DNA from: Tetrahymena elliotti 4EA
Taxonomy: Eukaryota; Ciliophora; Oligohymenophorea; Hymenostomatida; Tetrahymenidae
Direction of reading: 5' to 3'
NCBI GenBank assembly: GCA_000231825.2
Contig: JH720405.1
Location: 1 to 64,000, forward strand
DNA length: 64,000 bases
A model generated the notes under the pieces. The model did no database searches. It saw only the letters and a program-made list of their open reading frames with translations, and was not told the DNA's origin. Position 1 is the stretch's first letter, and the number at the start of each line of letters is the position of its first letter. Below, piece by piece: positions 25,975 to 39,700 of the stretch. Both the position numbers and the translations under genes were made by a program.

Positions 25975-28097
25975 ATGAATTCTACCAAAGAGATAATCGA
26001 TTTTTAGTCTCCTACATCAAGCATCTTAAATTAGCATGAGGAGGAGACTGGCTAACATAAAATGGAGAGGATTTAATCCGATTCCATATTGTCTAAAAAG
26101 GGAAAATCAAAAGAAAGGTTTCCTGAAATATCTGCAAGTGTTTTAGATGAAGCAATTAAGCAAGATATTCTACCATAATAGTATAGAGACAAATTGATCA
26201 TAAATCCAAATAAATATTCAGCATTTTTTGCAGAATTCAATGTGAATTCACCACTGACTAGAAGAGCATTAAAAAATTTAAATATAGACGAATCTGAAGC
26301 AAAAACTCTAAGCTATTATGAGTTTTCTTCATAATCATTTAGCACTTTAAAAAACATAGTTAGTTATTTGTATTACTTAACAGAGCACTATAATAAGCTA
26401 AAAAGAATAATAAATGAGCGTAATCGACTAAAAAAAGAATAGAATAGTTTGACAATGTTGAAAAATAGTAGTAAATTTAATTACTTAAATCTTGGATTGA
26501 ATGAGAACACTAGTGAATTCAATGACGAAATATCTGGTTGGGGAACTACTACAACTGATCCAAACAGCAGAAGTAAAGTATTAAATAGTCCTAAAATGAA
26601 CAAAAGTACAAGCTATCTTTTAGAGAAATCGAAAATGGGGAAAACGTTAGAAGAAAGAAAGAATGGCAGCATCCAAAAATATGGGAAATATGGCTAGGTT
26701 GTTGACTTTGTTAAAGGCTAATAGATTGATGATGTAAATATTTTCATATTTAAAACTTTATTTAAAAGTGATAAAGAGCATTTAGTATTCAAATGAATAT
26801 CAAATTACTATTTGTCTGTCTTTATCTACTTTGAACATAATTAGTTTATTTATTTTCATTTACAATTCGCATTCTTAATATAATTTAAATTATTAAGAAA
26901 TTGCAAATAAAATCAAACCATTTATTAATTAATGTTTTTTGCAGGATTACTTATTTTAATTCTGCACTCTATTTAATTTTGGGAACAAACATAGCTCTTG
27001 TTATAGTTTTTAATTGGTTCATGAATTATGATTAAATTGTGTGTGTGTTCGTTATTAATTTGGTTAAATGAAAATTTCAATGTTTTTTAAAATTAATTTA
27101 TTATTAAAAAAAGATTGTTTAATAAAAAAAATACCTTGAAGTAAATATCTAGGAGATAGAAAAGAAAGTGGCTTAGAGGAAGGCTTAATTGTAGAAAGAA
27201 ATAGATCTTAAGGCTAAGGAGTTAGGATAGAAAATTAAAAATGCATAGGAGAAAGTTCGCAGATATCAAGAAAAATAGGAGATGATGGTTGAAAAGAAGT
27301 TATTAGATGTGGATGCAACTGGAGAGAAATATGAAGAATTTTTAAGGAAAAAGGAAGAAAAGAGATAACTAGAGTTGGCTAGAATAAGAGAGTAAAAAAA
27401 GCAATAAATGGCTGAAATTAATAAAAAGAGAGAACAAAAAGAGTAAGAAGATTAGCTAAAGAGAGTGCATCTTATTTAATAGATTGAAAAGAAAGAAATT
27501 AATGCAGAGAATAATGTCAGAAAATTAAAAGTTGTTCATAATTAAAAATTTCATAGTTTGAACTAGAAATATGAAGAAATAATTTCGAATTAAGTGAATT
27601 TGAAGGAGAATGACGGAGTTTAAAATATTCAAAAAATATGTGAGAGCGAACTCAAAAGAATTTAAAAAACAGAAGAAAGAGACAAGACTATCAGAAAATC
27701 AATAAAAGTAAAGTAAGAAACCTACTAAAAAAGGTTAGATAAATTATCAAAGTTTATGGAGAGCAATGAAGCTAAAAAAGAAAACAAATTGGAAAAGCTA
27801 AAAGACAAACTCCAAAGTAAATTTAGTCGTGTTGATAAAGTCAATGATAGTAGATTAGAGAGATCATCGTAATTAATGGCTTCCAACACATTTCGTCAAA
27901 GGAAAGTACATAAAAACTTAGCTAATGAACTTTATAAATATGCCTTACTATAAGATAATGTAGTCAGAAAACACACTGACATCGACCATCGTAATAGAAA
28001 CAACAGTAATTCTTATGACTAATTTTTTGAATTAAATCGCTCTTTAAGTGTGGACTTATTCCATAAAAGAGAAGATCAATTCAATTCTATCAAATGA
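25975..28097 (+). CDS. Coiled-coil protein, two exons
   Basis: Exon 1 is 25975-26733 (253 codons) and exon 2 is 27153-28097 (314 codons plus TGA), joined in phase 0 across a 419-nt intron with donor GTAAAT and acceptor CTAG; the protein is 567 aa. Exon 1 is a polar N-terminal region (MNSTKEIIDFQSP...) with a globular-looking stretch around residues 60-150 and a Ser/Asn-rich linker. Exon 2 is almost entirely charged helix with long E/K/R/Q runs (for example REQKKQQMAEINKKREQ), a strong coiled-coil. It ends in a basic, Asn/Ser-containing tail. There is no signal peptide or membrane span. A cytoskeletal or basal-body role is common for such ciliate proteins but is only a guess. The intron is long for this genome, so a small extra exon inside it cannot be excluded. 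Confidence 0.75.
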
Positions 28098-28229
28098 AAT
28101 TAAAAAAAAAATCTAAATATTTTTTATGATTTAATACAATATATTTATTTGATTGCATATGCTGTATCTTAATCATAATCACTTAATAATTATTCTATAA
28201 AATTCTTTTTTTATGTTTATCAAATAACT

Positions 28230-29350
28230 TTCTTTTTTTCTTTGTTTTGCTTTATTTGAGGAAATTAGTTCGCTCTTTTTCCAAATAAATAAAAGTAATG
28301 AATTGATATCTCTTTGGTTACAATCTTAATTAATCGAATACCACAATATTTTGCCAACACATTTCAATCTAAATGTCAAAAAAGCATCAAAGTAAATGTA
28401 AATTTACTCCAATTTTATATCAAAAAAACAATTTTGTTTAAATAGAATTTCACAAATAAAAATCAAAAAATTTTCTTTGTTTTACTTTATTTGAAGAAAT
28501 TTTTTTAATCTAAATTACTTAAAAATAACAATATGTTAACAATGCATTTCAAATATTTAGGCTCAAAATACATTAAAATAAATGTAAAGTTACTAAAATT
28601 TTGGAGGAAAAAAAAAACAATAAAGCTTGAATAGAATTTTACAATAGCATTATTTGTATTAAATAATATCCAATAATTAATAAAGCTTTTTTTTCTTAAT
28701 AAGTAAATCATGATTTAAAACCTTTTTATCCTTAGATAGTAATAAATTAAAATCTACTAGTTTTTAAATTTAAATTTTAATGAATAGGTCGAAAAAATAC
28801 CAAAGTAAATGTAAATTCATTACAATTTTATACTATTTATGCAAGAAACAATTTTATTTTAATAAAATTTTACTAGTGAAAATAATAGCTTTCTTTTTTT
28901 TAGTTGTTTGAAGAAATTAATTTAAATCATGGCTCTAAATCTCTTAATTGTCCAACCTGAATTATTTCAATACAAGAATGTTTTTACAGCACACTTAAAT
29001 ATGCTATCCCAAAAAACATCAAAGTAAAAGTAAATTTATTATAATTTTATACTTTGTATCATAAAAGAATCAATTTTGCTTTAATATATTTTTGGAAATG
29101 AAAATAAAACTCCCTTCATTGTTTTATATTATCTGAACAAATTAATTAATTCTTTTTTAAATAAATCATGGCTAGAAACCTTTTTGCGTTTGAATCCAAA
29201 TTAATAGAAAACTATAAATATATATTTACCAATGTATTTAAATATTAACACTCAAAAAACATCCAGTAAATATAAATTTATGACAATTTTATATGCAAAA
29301 AACAAGTTTCGTTTAATAGTCTTTTGCAAGTGAAACCATTAAAATTTATT
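28230..29350. repeat. Degenerate tandem repeat block, about five units
   Basis: Units of roughly 190-240 nt share a core like CAAAGTAAATGTAAATT followed by CAATTTTATA, seen near 28387, 28573, 28800, 29019 and 29265. Several are followed by a TTTCTTTGTTTTGCTTTATTTGA-type segment. The block starts just after the stop of the coiled-coil gene and does not encode a consistent protein. Units are diverged, so this is an old array. Confidence 0.65.
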
Positions 29351-30629
29351 AGAAGTAGAAATCATCAGCGAATGAATGTATGGATTACTGCAAAATTATA
29401 ATTTTTAAAATTAATAAACTGTAACTTTTGAATGCAAAACTTTGATGAGATATAAAATACTCTTTGACGTGAATTTTAAAGATATTAGATATTATTAAAA
29501 TTTGGAATCCTTTTGAAAAATATTCAAATTCGATAAAAAAATATCCTCAATTTTATTTTATACTCCAAAGAAGTTTACAATAAATAATTTTAGCTTCTTT
29601 TATCTTTGAAAAGAGACACATTTTCAATTTTTTTAAAGAGAAAATGCTCTAAATAAGGAATAAAAAAATACTCTCTTATAAAAAAATAATAAATTATTGG
29701 TTTAACTGGATTATGAGATTATTCTATGAGCTAAAATTTAGTAAAATTCAATAAAAAATTATATTTGAGTCTAAAAACAGGTTATATGATATGTAAGTTA
29801 AGTATTGTTTTAGTGATAGTTTTTTGGTGATAGTAGGGTTACTTTAAAAAAATTAATAGAATAATAGCAATGATTAGTAAATAATAGAAATGATCTAGAA
29901 TTGTATTATCGCATTTACTTTTTGTGGATGAAGACAATAATTTATCATAATTTATATAAGAAATAGAGGTTTAAATAATTTGTAAAAATTATTGCAATTG
30001 GCTTTTTCTAAGTAATCTTTGAAGTATTAATGAAAATACCACTAGATTTTGTAGATTTTGCTTTTGTAATAATGAATTTTGTTCATTCAATATTAGCAAA
30101 ACGGAGCAAACAATTTCTGATGTATCATTGTGAAAATACAAATTTTGAATGATAAATATGTGTATTTCATCACGCATTTTAATCAATTTGAATAATCTAA
30201 ATGATTGCTTTCTCCTAAAATCTTAAGTTGATTACATATTCAAGTAAATTTTTATTAAATTAAAAAAAATAGTAAAAGAAAATAATTAAAACACCTTAAT
30301 CTTCACAAAAATAATATAATTAATTTACTTATTTCAATTAAAGTGTAGTCAAAAAGTATTGAAAACTTAGATATTATACATTCAAACATTTTTAAAAGTG
30401 GAAATACAAATAGTCGCAGCATTTCAAACTTTTAAACTTTCAGATTTTCATTTATTTAGTTGACACAATAAATCACTCAGCAATAACCACAATACTTTAA
30501 ACTAAAAAACAATTATAGATTTACACTTTCTTATCAACAAACAAATAGACAAAGCAACAAATCAATTAATCAATAATTACCATAATATTTGATCATTATA
30601 GAAGTCTAGCAATATATTTTGCAAATAAA
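29351..30629. other. Intergenic region, nothing recognised
   Basis: AT-rich DNA between the repeat block and the next gene. A 65-codon minus frame (29989-30186) carries no motif and is not called. The promoter of the gene starting at 30630 should lie at its right end. Confidence 0.5.
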
Positions 30630-32825
30630 ATGAAATGGCTTGGATTTATTTTAATTTTTAAGATCGCTTTTGGCAGATTTCTTGAGATAAATGTTAATGA
30701 AGAATAATAAATATAGAATGATGTGATGGATTGTGTTTAAACTAAGTGTGTTTATTAAGATGAAGCTTTAATCAACATTTGTTAAGGATTGGATATTTGT
30801 GCTAACTCTAAATGCTAATCGCAGCTCTAATTAGATAACTTTAAAAATTATTAAAAATGTAATTAAGATTGCCTAAATCCAATCATCCAAGGGCTTTCTG
30901 AAAGAGATAAAGAAGTTGTTACTGGACATTATAATTGTAGAATTTAGTGCACCAAACAAGTAATTTAAAATCATCAAAATAACTATAATTCTGATTCAGA
31001 CAATGATGATATGAGATTAGAGGCTATCTTTATTTCAATTAGTATATTCGTTGCCTTGGGATTAGGAATCGCTATGTACATTTGGTGCTCTATTTATCAT
31101 AGAAGACAATAAGATGTTATAATTATACCTGGATAGATCCATCCTGATTAATAGTAACAAAATTCAGCTTAAAATCAAGATAATTAAGAAGTACTCTAAT
31201 CTCGTCTTACTGACCCAGATAAAATATTTGTAGTAGAAGGTTCAGCTATTCTCCATTAGAATCAAAAAATTATTCCTAAACTTGGATTCAACATTCCATA
31301 GGGCATAGTTGTAGGAACTTAGTTAAATTTATAAAAAAATTAAGAAGACAAATGTTAACCTGTGAGTTTATAGATTGTTGACACTACATTAATTGAATTA
31401 AATTAATTATCTGTCTACAACAATCTTAGTATGGTTGACAATGGAAGCGACTTTAACAATAATCTAATAAATAATTCCTTTGCAAACAATGGCTCTCTAG
31501 GCAATCTTGATAACAATGAAAGATAAATCAACCAAAATTAGCAAAATACTAATAATAATAACTAATAAGTTATCAACTCTTAATATAATTAGAATGTACC
31601 AGTTGGTATAAATTCTGATATTAATAATATTTCTTTAAGACCTGATCAGCAACAACCTAATATAAATTAAGGAATTAATTAATAGAATTAAAATAATATA
31701 GATAGATCTCATTTTGTGATAACTAATCTTTCTCCTTTTGTTATTGCTGATAGATCTCCTTACTTACAAAAATAAAAAAATATTATTCCTATTCATGATG
31801 TATAGATAACTCCCATAATTCAATCTGAAAAACCACCTAAAGAACTAATCAATAAAATTGAAGACAATTAAGTTAATAAAACTGCCAATCATAATTTAGA
31901 TAATTATAAATTAGATTCTGAAAATAATGATATTAAATCTTTGGATCTTGATTAAGCAATTAAATCTAAAAATCTTCTGGGTGCAGAGTTTGTTAAAAGA
32001 TCATCTAAATGCTCTTCAAAAAGACATTCTCATAGAAATTCTATTTTAGCAAATTTAGAAAATAGAGTAATCTAAAACAAAAGAAAATCAGGATAATTCA
32101 CTGATTCTACAGAAGAAAAACAGCAAGATAAAGAGTTAAGCAGAAGCGGAGAAGAATCAGAATATGAATATTACTATGAAACCGAAAGCAGTGGGGAATC
32201 ATCAGATGAAAGTAATGAAGGTGATCAAAAAATTTAAGAAAAAATAATAAGAAAAAGCAAAGAAATTAATAAAGATCAAATAACTCTTTAAATTCCTGAA
32301 TTTTAAGGAGAGCTCCATCTAAGCGAAGAAGAAAAACCTGCTGAAAAGAAAGAAGCTAACAACATAAGTCTTGGCAGTAACAATAAATGTAATGGCAGCA
32401 CTGAAGAAACTATAGCTCATATTTGTTCTACTTCTCAAAATTTTGGTTAAAGCGGATTTACAGTAAGATATTATTCATCTGAAAAAAATAAAGAATTACC
32501 AAATATCACTGATAGATTCAATGAGAGTCAAAAAATAATGATAACAAAAAGTAATAATAAAATTACATACAATGACTAGATGACTTCAAACGAAATTACA
32601 TTATCTTGTTCAGAATCTCCTACTAATGAATTCTCTTAAAGTTAAACTCTATCTCCAAAAACTAATTAATAAAATAAATAATTACCATAAAAGCTAGTCT
32701 TGAAAGCATGCGATAATAACACAATGAATGTTATGCAGTCAGATATAAGAAAAAAAAGTTCTTCTTTAGATCTAAGTGCCTTGACTCCTAAAGAAAAGAA
32801 ACAGGTATCAAATGAAGAAATATGA
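30630..32825 (+). CDS. Single-pass membrane protein with small Cys-rich ectodomain and long Q/N/S-rich cytoplasmic tail
   Basis: A single exon of 731 codons plus TGA. The start MKWLGFILIFKIAFG is a clear signal peptide. A ~115 aa ectodomain with about ten cysteines follows (CVQTKC, CQGLDIC, CNQDC, CRIQC). One membrane span comes next (IFISISIFVALGLGIAMYIW) and then HRRQ, placing the rest in the cytoplasm by the positive-inside rule. The ~560 aa tail is disordered: Gln/Asn-rich, then Ser/Lys/Glu-rich with an acidic cluster (EYEYYYETESSGESSDES). It ends in basic and Ser-rich motifs (RKKSSSLDLSALTPKEKK) that look like phosphorylation sites. I do not recognise a family; a surface receptor or adhesion protein with a regulatory tail is an inference. 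In the standard code it is shattered by TAA/TAG glutamines. Confidence 0.85.
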
Positions 32826-33628
32826 TTAAAAAATAAATTACATTAATATTTAATTTAATAATAATCAGAAGAAAAAAAAACCAGCTACCACCTTTAATTA
32901 ATCTTATATAAAGCCTTAAAATTAGAACAAATATTTTATTAGATTAATAACTTATTATGTTAGAATTCTACAGCTAATTTAATACTGAAAACAAAAATAC
33001 ACTTTACTTAAACTAAATCTTTATTCTTATTTTATTTACTCTTTCTTTTACTTTTGTTTTATTTATATTATAAATCTTCTACTTTATATATTACATAATG
33101 TAAATTTCTTGTTCATATTTAGAGTTAACTAAACAATTTAATTCAAATTCTTCATCCTATCATAATTTGGTCAACCTTACTTTAATTTATTTACTTTTTT
33201 ATTTCTTTCATTATTTTTTATACCACAATTTTTCTAAACTCAATTACACCTCAAATTTTATTAATTTTTATCATACATTTTTCTATTTTCACTTATTCAA
33301 AATTTTGTGATTTGATCATATGACCCCAGTTCTTAAGAGATACATTTTATGCAATTTGAATTAGTTTTTTCTTCTTTTTCTTCATATATTTACTATCTAA
33401 TAAATTATCAAATTTGACATCTTAATCATTTTAACAAGTAATAATAAAAATTATTTAATAATGATAGAGAAAAATCAAGAATTAAAATATTTTATATTAA
33501 TGTATTATTTAAAAAATTTTTTTTTGGAAATTTTTCTTCTTTACCGGATGATCAAAATTAACACTTTAACTAATTTTCAGTTAAATTTCTCTTTTTATTT
33601 ATTTCTATATATTAGAAAAGATAAAAAA
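32826..33628. other. Intergenic region, nothing recognised
   Basis: T-rich 3' flank of the membrane-protein gene and 5' flank of the first LRR gene. No frame with motifs and no repeat was seen. Confidence 0.5.
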
Positions 33629-36067
33629 ATGTCTTATTAAAACAAAAAAATTTTTACTAAGATCAGTGATGTACCTTAATTTTTTTAGTAAAGGAAATAA
33701 ATTTAAATATTTCTTAACTAAAAGTTACTAAAATCTAATTTATCTTAATACCTAAATCTCGACATACATATCAGGTAAAATAATTATTAATTTTTCCTTT
33801 GAGATATCCTATCCTCTAAACTCAAATATTTGACCTCTTGTAAAAATCATATTTCAATGTTAATTGTTAATTTTTTAAAATATACACTTTTTTATTTTTA
33901 ATGAATGATTTAAATTTAGTTTGTATTTTACTCAGAAATTATAATTTTTTTTAGCTTTTTTAATTCTTTAAATAATTCTTTAATAAACTTATATTTTTAT
34001 AATATTTGTAAAAGTGAGAATAATATTGAAGATGTATGTCCAAAGGAATTGGTCTCTAAGTTAGCATAGTGCTCTAATGTTTAAACTTTGAGTCTCGATC
34101 TCTAGTAAAAATATTTTTTATGCACAAGCAAAGATGATTTTTGTTCATAAACAACTATTTTCTCCAGCTTTCATTTATTTTTTTTAAATTAAATTGCTAT
34201 TTTTGTTTTTTTTCTTTAATATTCATTTTTTAATTTACATTTTGTGATTTTTAAAAGTAAAAATAATATTGGAAATGAAGGATCAAAAAAATTGGCTGAA
34301 GGGCTAGCACAATGCACTAATCTCAAAACTTTGAATCTTGACTTTTAGTAAAAATAGCTTTTTCTAATAAATTAATCATTTTTTAAATAAAACTTAACTA
34401 ATTTTATAAACTAATAATTTAGATTTAATATATATGTTGCTCATTTCATTGATTATAATTTATTTTCTTCTAAATCTTAAATAACTTTTTATTGAATATA
34501 TTATTTAAAATTATTAAAAGCTATAGAACAACATTTCTTATATTGGTTCAATATTTTTAGCTTCTAGTTTAGCAAAATGTTCTAATCTTTAGACTTTAAG
34601 TCTCTTTCTATAGTAAAAACAGTGTTTCAATTTAAATTATGAATTTTTAAATAAATAACAAATAATTTAGATGACTTACTCATTAATTTTTATTTTTGTC
34701 ACACTTAAAGTATATCTTCATTCAAACTACCTTTGTTATCTTTCAGAAACAATAATATTGGTGAAGTAGGTGCAGACAATTAGGATCTGGTTTAGCAAAA
34801 GGCTTTAATCTCTAAAATTTTACTCTTCAGCTCTTGTAAAATTCTAGTTTCAATTTTAAATTTTGGGTTTTGAAATAAAAAAGATCCTTTTGATTGATGT
34901 ATTTAGATTAACTGGAAAAAGTTTTCATTGATTTATTTGCTTTTTCAAATTAAAAAAATACATTTGATTTTTTGTAGTTCTTCAATATTTCTTCTCATTT
35001 TAAAGCTAGAATAGTATTGGTGATGAAGGTTCATCAAAATTGGCTTCTGGACTTTCAAAATGCTTAAATCTATAAATTTTGGATCTTGAACTGTAGTAAA
35101 AATGCAGTTTTAATAATATTTACGAATTGACAAAGAAAACTTTATTTTACAAAAAAGGAATAATAACATTGGTGACAGAGGCATATCTAAACTATCTTCT
35201 AAGTTAGCAAAATGTCCTCATCTCTATACTTTGGTGGTTAAACTCTAGTAGAAATAAAGTTTTAAATTATAATTTTTAGAATAAATTAAGAGTATTTTAG
35301 TTTTTGAACAATGGGTTGACTTGATATTTTGACTCATTAATTTTTTTTAATTTAAATTTTATTTTTTTTCTTATTCTTTACATATTTTTTTGGAGTATTT
35401 GAATTTTTTTAAAAAGAGATAATTATTGTGGTGAAAAAGGTGCAAAGAAATTGAGTGCTAATTTATCTAAATGTTTTAATCTCAAAATTTTGAGTCTTGA
35501 GTTTTTGTAGAAAATTATTTTCAGTTTTTAGAATTTTTTTGATAAAAATACTTATTTATATTTTAAAATAAATTTGAAATTTCTATTTTATCTTTCACTG
35601 AAATGTTTCTTTTTTCAATTAAAATTTTATTATTTTTAAAAAGCGTAAATAGTATTGGTGAAAGAGGCTCATAAAAACTGAGTTCTGGCTTAGCAAACTG
35701 TTCGAATCTCTAAATTTTGACACTTGACCTCCGGTATAAATAGCTTTCTACTTTAAATGAACTTAAAATTAAAAAAACTCTAATTTTAGAGAGAAAAAAA
35801 TAAATTTATTTAATACTTTTTTGAAATATTTATTGTTTTCCAATTATTGAACATTAAGTTTATTTTCTTAAATATTTTTATTTATTGAATGAATATTTTT
35901 TTTTAATTATCAAAAGTAATAATAAAATCGACGAAAAAGGAGGACATAAATTGGCTATTGGATTATCAAAATGCTCTAGTCTCTAAACTTTGATTCTTAT
36001 TCTCCGTTAAAATTAGTATTTCAATATCAGCTAAAAATTTATCAACTTAAATGTAAAAATAAATTGA
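33629..36067 (+). CDS. LRR protein gene 1, one repeat per exon, with two frame-broken repeat exons
   Basis: Exon 1 (33629-33774, 146 nt) starts MSYQNKKIFTKISD and ends in an LRR cap. Repeat exons of exactly 90 nt are 34015-34104, 34258-34347, 35006-35095, 35158-35247, 35417-35506 and 35644-35733; the last exon is 35917-36067 with stop TGA. Each encodes a 30-residue repeat of type NNIGDEGSKKLAEGL..C.NL..L.L.L, between phase-2 introns. Two further repeat-like exons are damaged: 34521-34612 is 92 nt and 34747-34835 is 89 nt, and including both shifts the frame. Skipping both gives an intact 278 aa protein. The final repeat's donor GT has become TT (CCGTTAAAA), so reading continues 19 codons to a stop. 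LRRs of this form bind proteins; partner unknown. Confidence 0.7.
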
Positions 36068-36703
36068 ATGGCATTAATAGGATATACCATATTAAATTAA
36101 ATAAATTTAAAAAAAAACTCTTCTCTAAAATTAAATCCTTGAAAAGTCAAATAAACATCAATTAAACCAGCCCAATTAAACAATTAAGTTAGCTACTCAT
36201 AAATTAAACTCTTTTTATTCATACCAAAATGGATAATGAATACAAGAAATTCATTTTTATTTTTTTAGTTTATAAATTTCTTTTAGATTAAATAAAACAG
36301 TTTAGTTTTAAATTCATTTTTTTCACAATATTGAAATACTCTACCAAATAATTGTCCTTTAAAACTTCTCTTCTTAGAATTTATTTATATGAATTTTTAA
36401 CATTCAAATTTAATTTATGAAATTGAATTTATATTGATATAAGAAGCTTTTAGTTTGCCAATTTTTGCATTTTAAATGATTTTATTTCTCTCTCTATTTA
36501 TTTCTTTAAATTTTATAAATAAATTTATTTAACTTAGTTTGGACCTAGAAACACATTAAATTATGAAGAGCAAACTCTAGAAAAGCAAAAGATTAGTTAG
36601 AATAATATTTTGAAATTATGTTTAATATTTAAAATAAAAAATAAATATAAAAAATATGTTGAAAGGATTATAAAAATTAATATTATTATTTTAAAACAAT
36701 TCT
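36068..36703. other. Intergenic region between convergent genes, nothing recognised
   Basis: AT-rich spacer between the 3' end of LRR gene 1 (+) and the 3' end of the cysteine-rich membrane protein (-). No motif or repeat was seen. Confidence 0.5.
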
Positions 36704-39700
36704 TCAAAATTTTTTTACAATTTTATGACTTGTACTTGAATTGGAATTTTTAAGTTTTTAAATTAATTTGCTAATCTGTTGAAATAAATTGATGGCAAAT
36801 TATATTAGGAATAAACAATTAAAAGCCACTAAAAGCCATAATATTACATTTCCAATTAAAGTGTATTACTAAAGTTATTTGTCATCGATAACTTTGTCTT
36901 GTTAAAATTTTTGCTCAAAATAAATAATTGGTAGGTGCAAAAACCATACAAACGAAAATATCATTTCTCCAAGACATTTAATTATTCTACTTTTTTTAGA
37001 TTTATAAGCTTTAACTAAAATAGTATATACAGCAGAAATTAGAAATATTACACCACAAGTCGAGCAAACCAGGATTGGGTATTTAAAAAATATGCAAACC
37101 ACAGCTAAGTAAACATATTTTTTCACTGTTTGAAATTAGAAATAATAGATACCCAACCAATTTTATCCTTATTAAATACGATCTGTGTATATACTAGAAT
37201 ACTCTCTTTTTTATTCACATTTACTACTGATGTTTTAAATGTTAAACTTTAGCATTAAAACTTAAACAAATATTAAGATAATACATATGTAGAACCCAAT
37301 TCTATATATGTGTGACTCTTCGTTTATTTCAATAAATTGTACAAAACTACAGAAAAAAACAATTGATAAACTTGTTTCTTAATCTCCATTTAATATCTGA
37401 ATTAGTATTATCTTAATATTTAGAAGCAGATGCCTTTTCTTAAATGTAAAATATTGACAAATTTTTACTGAAACAATCAAGAAAAGCAGAAAAAATTGCT
37501 TAATCACTAAAATAGGAATGTTAATAAGTATGCTTTGACTAAAGCCAAGGCTTTTAAATTTACCAAAATCAGGTTATTTGGCATCTTTTTCTTAAAATTC
37601 ATATCCAAAAAGACTCATTTATTTGTTACTATTTTCTTTTAAGTAATCAGGTACTTGAGGTAAGACAAAAGTCCCTACTATCTTATAGAATAAATACAAT
37701 TAAGGTGGATAAATTGCATTAAGCAAAAGAAGAGCAGATATAGGCTGCAAAGTGTTTAAGATGTAGAAAACAATTTATAATTAATTGATAATACTAAATA
37801 CATTTGTATTAGCAGATTTCAATTCATTCAACTAATTTGATAAATTTTCCATTCCTGTATTTTCAGTTTAATTCTCTTCAAGTACAAAGGGACCTATCTT
37901 TGCTTTCATTTGGATTTTTAAATATTTTGGATGTAAAATATATTATTCATCTTCACTTAAAAAGTATTTATTTGAATGTATTGTAGCAAAAATTTAATCT
38001 GCTGAAAAAGAAGCTTTGACATCCAACTAAACCTAGAATTAGTTGTTAATATATTTTGGATTTGTCAATTCATACAAATTACTTGGTATTTCCGGGATGT
38101 AAAATGTTATGAATGTGTTTAAATCTATTTTTGTAAGAGTAAAATCATGTAAATTTTTTTCAAAAGTAAAGTTGATATAATATTTTTTATTTAAATAACT
38201 ACTGCTTATTTGTACACTTAAACTATTAAGGCATTATTTTCCCAAATTTTATAAAGAACCATTTATTTAATCTGGGCTGCATCCTTTACAAGTCTACGTC
38301 AATGGATCGTATTATGTGCCTTTCCAGCAAGCAACACAATTACCATCAGAATGCTCTTCATAGCCATATGAACAATGACATAAAGGAGGATTTACCCTAT
38401 TTTATGAGCAAATCGTACAGTTATCACTAGTTATTTAACAACTTTGACATTTCTAAATGCACGTAATTTCAATTTTAACACATCTATTTTAATTTTCTAT
38501 ATAATTTGGCATACACTCACAAGAAGGAATCAATCTATTTTCACCATTGCAAGATAAACAGAAATTACTATCAATTCCACTACAAGTTTTACATTTTTGA
38601 TTGCAAGTACAAACATTTTTTAAAGCTTAATTTTACTATACACAATCACAGCTTGGCATAATTTGATTAATGTATTCACAATCAGCACAATTACTGCTTT
38701 TTTCTCTGCATGATTTGCACTTTGGATCACATTTTTCACATTTGTTTGTAAGATTATTTAGAAAATATGATTGCTTACAAACTAGACAGCTTGAATTCGG
38801 ATCTGCATTTTAATCTTTACATTCTATGCATTTAAGTTGTCCTGTTTGATATTACATTATTGCACAAAAATATTCTTCAAGATTTATTGGTTATTTCAAA
38901 TTACAAGTTTAATCCTTTGAATTTATATAAGCTAACTGTTTCATTCTTAGAGACATTTAATAGCATTCTTTTTAAGTAATTATCTAATTATTATAATAAA
39001 GATACCCTGTTTTTAAATACCCACATTTCATAGATTCGAGATTAAAATAAACAAAGCAAGGATTTGATTTGGTGAAATCATAATATATAAAAACATTTTA
39101 TTGATAAATATTGATATTATCAAGAAATACTTTGTATTGAGTGATCGTTTCTCCAAAATTAATTTATTTAACTTTAGTTCCTGGAATTGTTGATACCTCT
39201 AATGTATCTTTAGTATAATTGCAAACAATATCCAAATACAGAATTGATATTGGTGATACTAATCTTAATTTCTTAGCTTCCACTGTTGCTGTCAATAAAA
39301 AGAAATTTGATTACTTAAGTAGAAGAACTGCTTTATTAAAAGTTTTACAAATATTTTAATAACATATTTATACAACTAATATTTCCTAATCATAGTCAGG
39401 TGAAAGATACATTTATAAATTAGATCCTTCATTTATGATTTCTAACAGTTTAAATTACTAATATTAAAAAGAGGGATCAAATTCTATGCTAAATGAAATA
39501 GTAAATAAATCTTCATAAATTAAGGGAAAAATTATGAATGCGTGAATCATTTCAGTCAATTAAAATCCTTGAAACTAGTTGAAAATTTATAAAGGATTAT
39601 CAAATTATAGTTTTGGCTAACCTGGCTAATCACTGGTATCAGTTATATAAGTGATTGGCTGAATTTAGTTAACATCAATCTTATATCTGCCTATTAGTGG

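Noticed and set aside
26449..26697. Small + strand gene starting at an internal ATG
   Set aside because: In the ciliate code the frame is continuous with the upstream exon from 25975, so it is the end of exon 1 of the coiled-coil gene.
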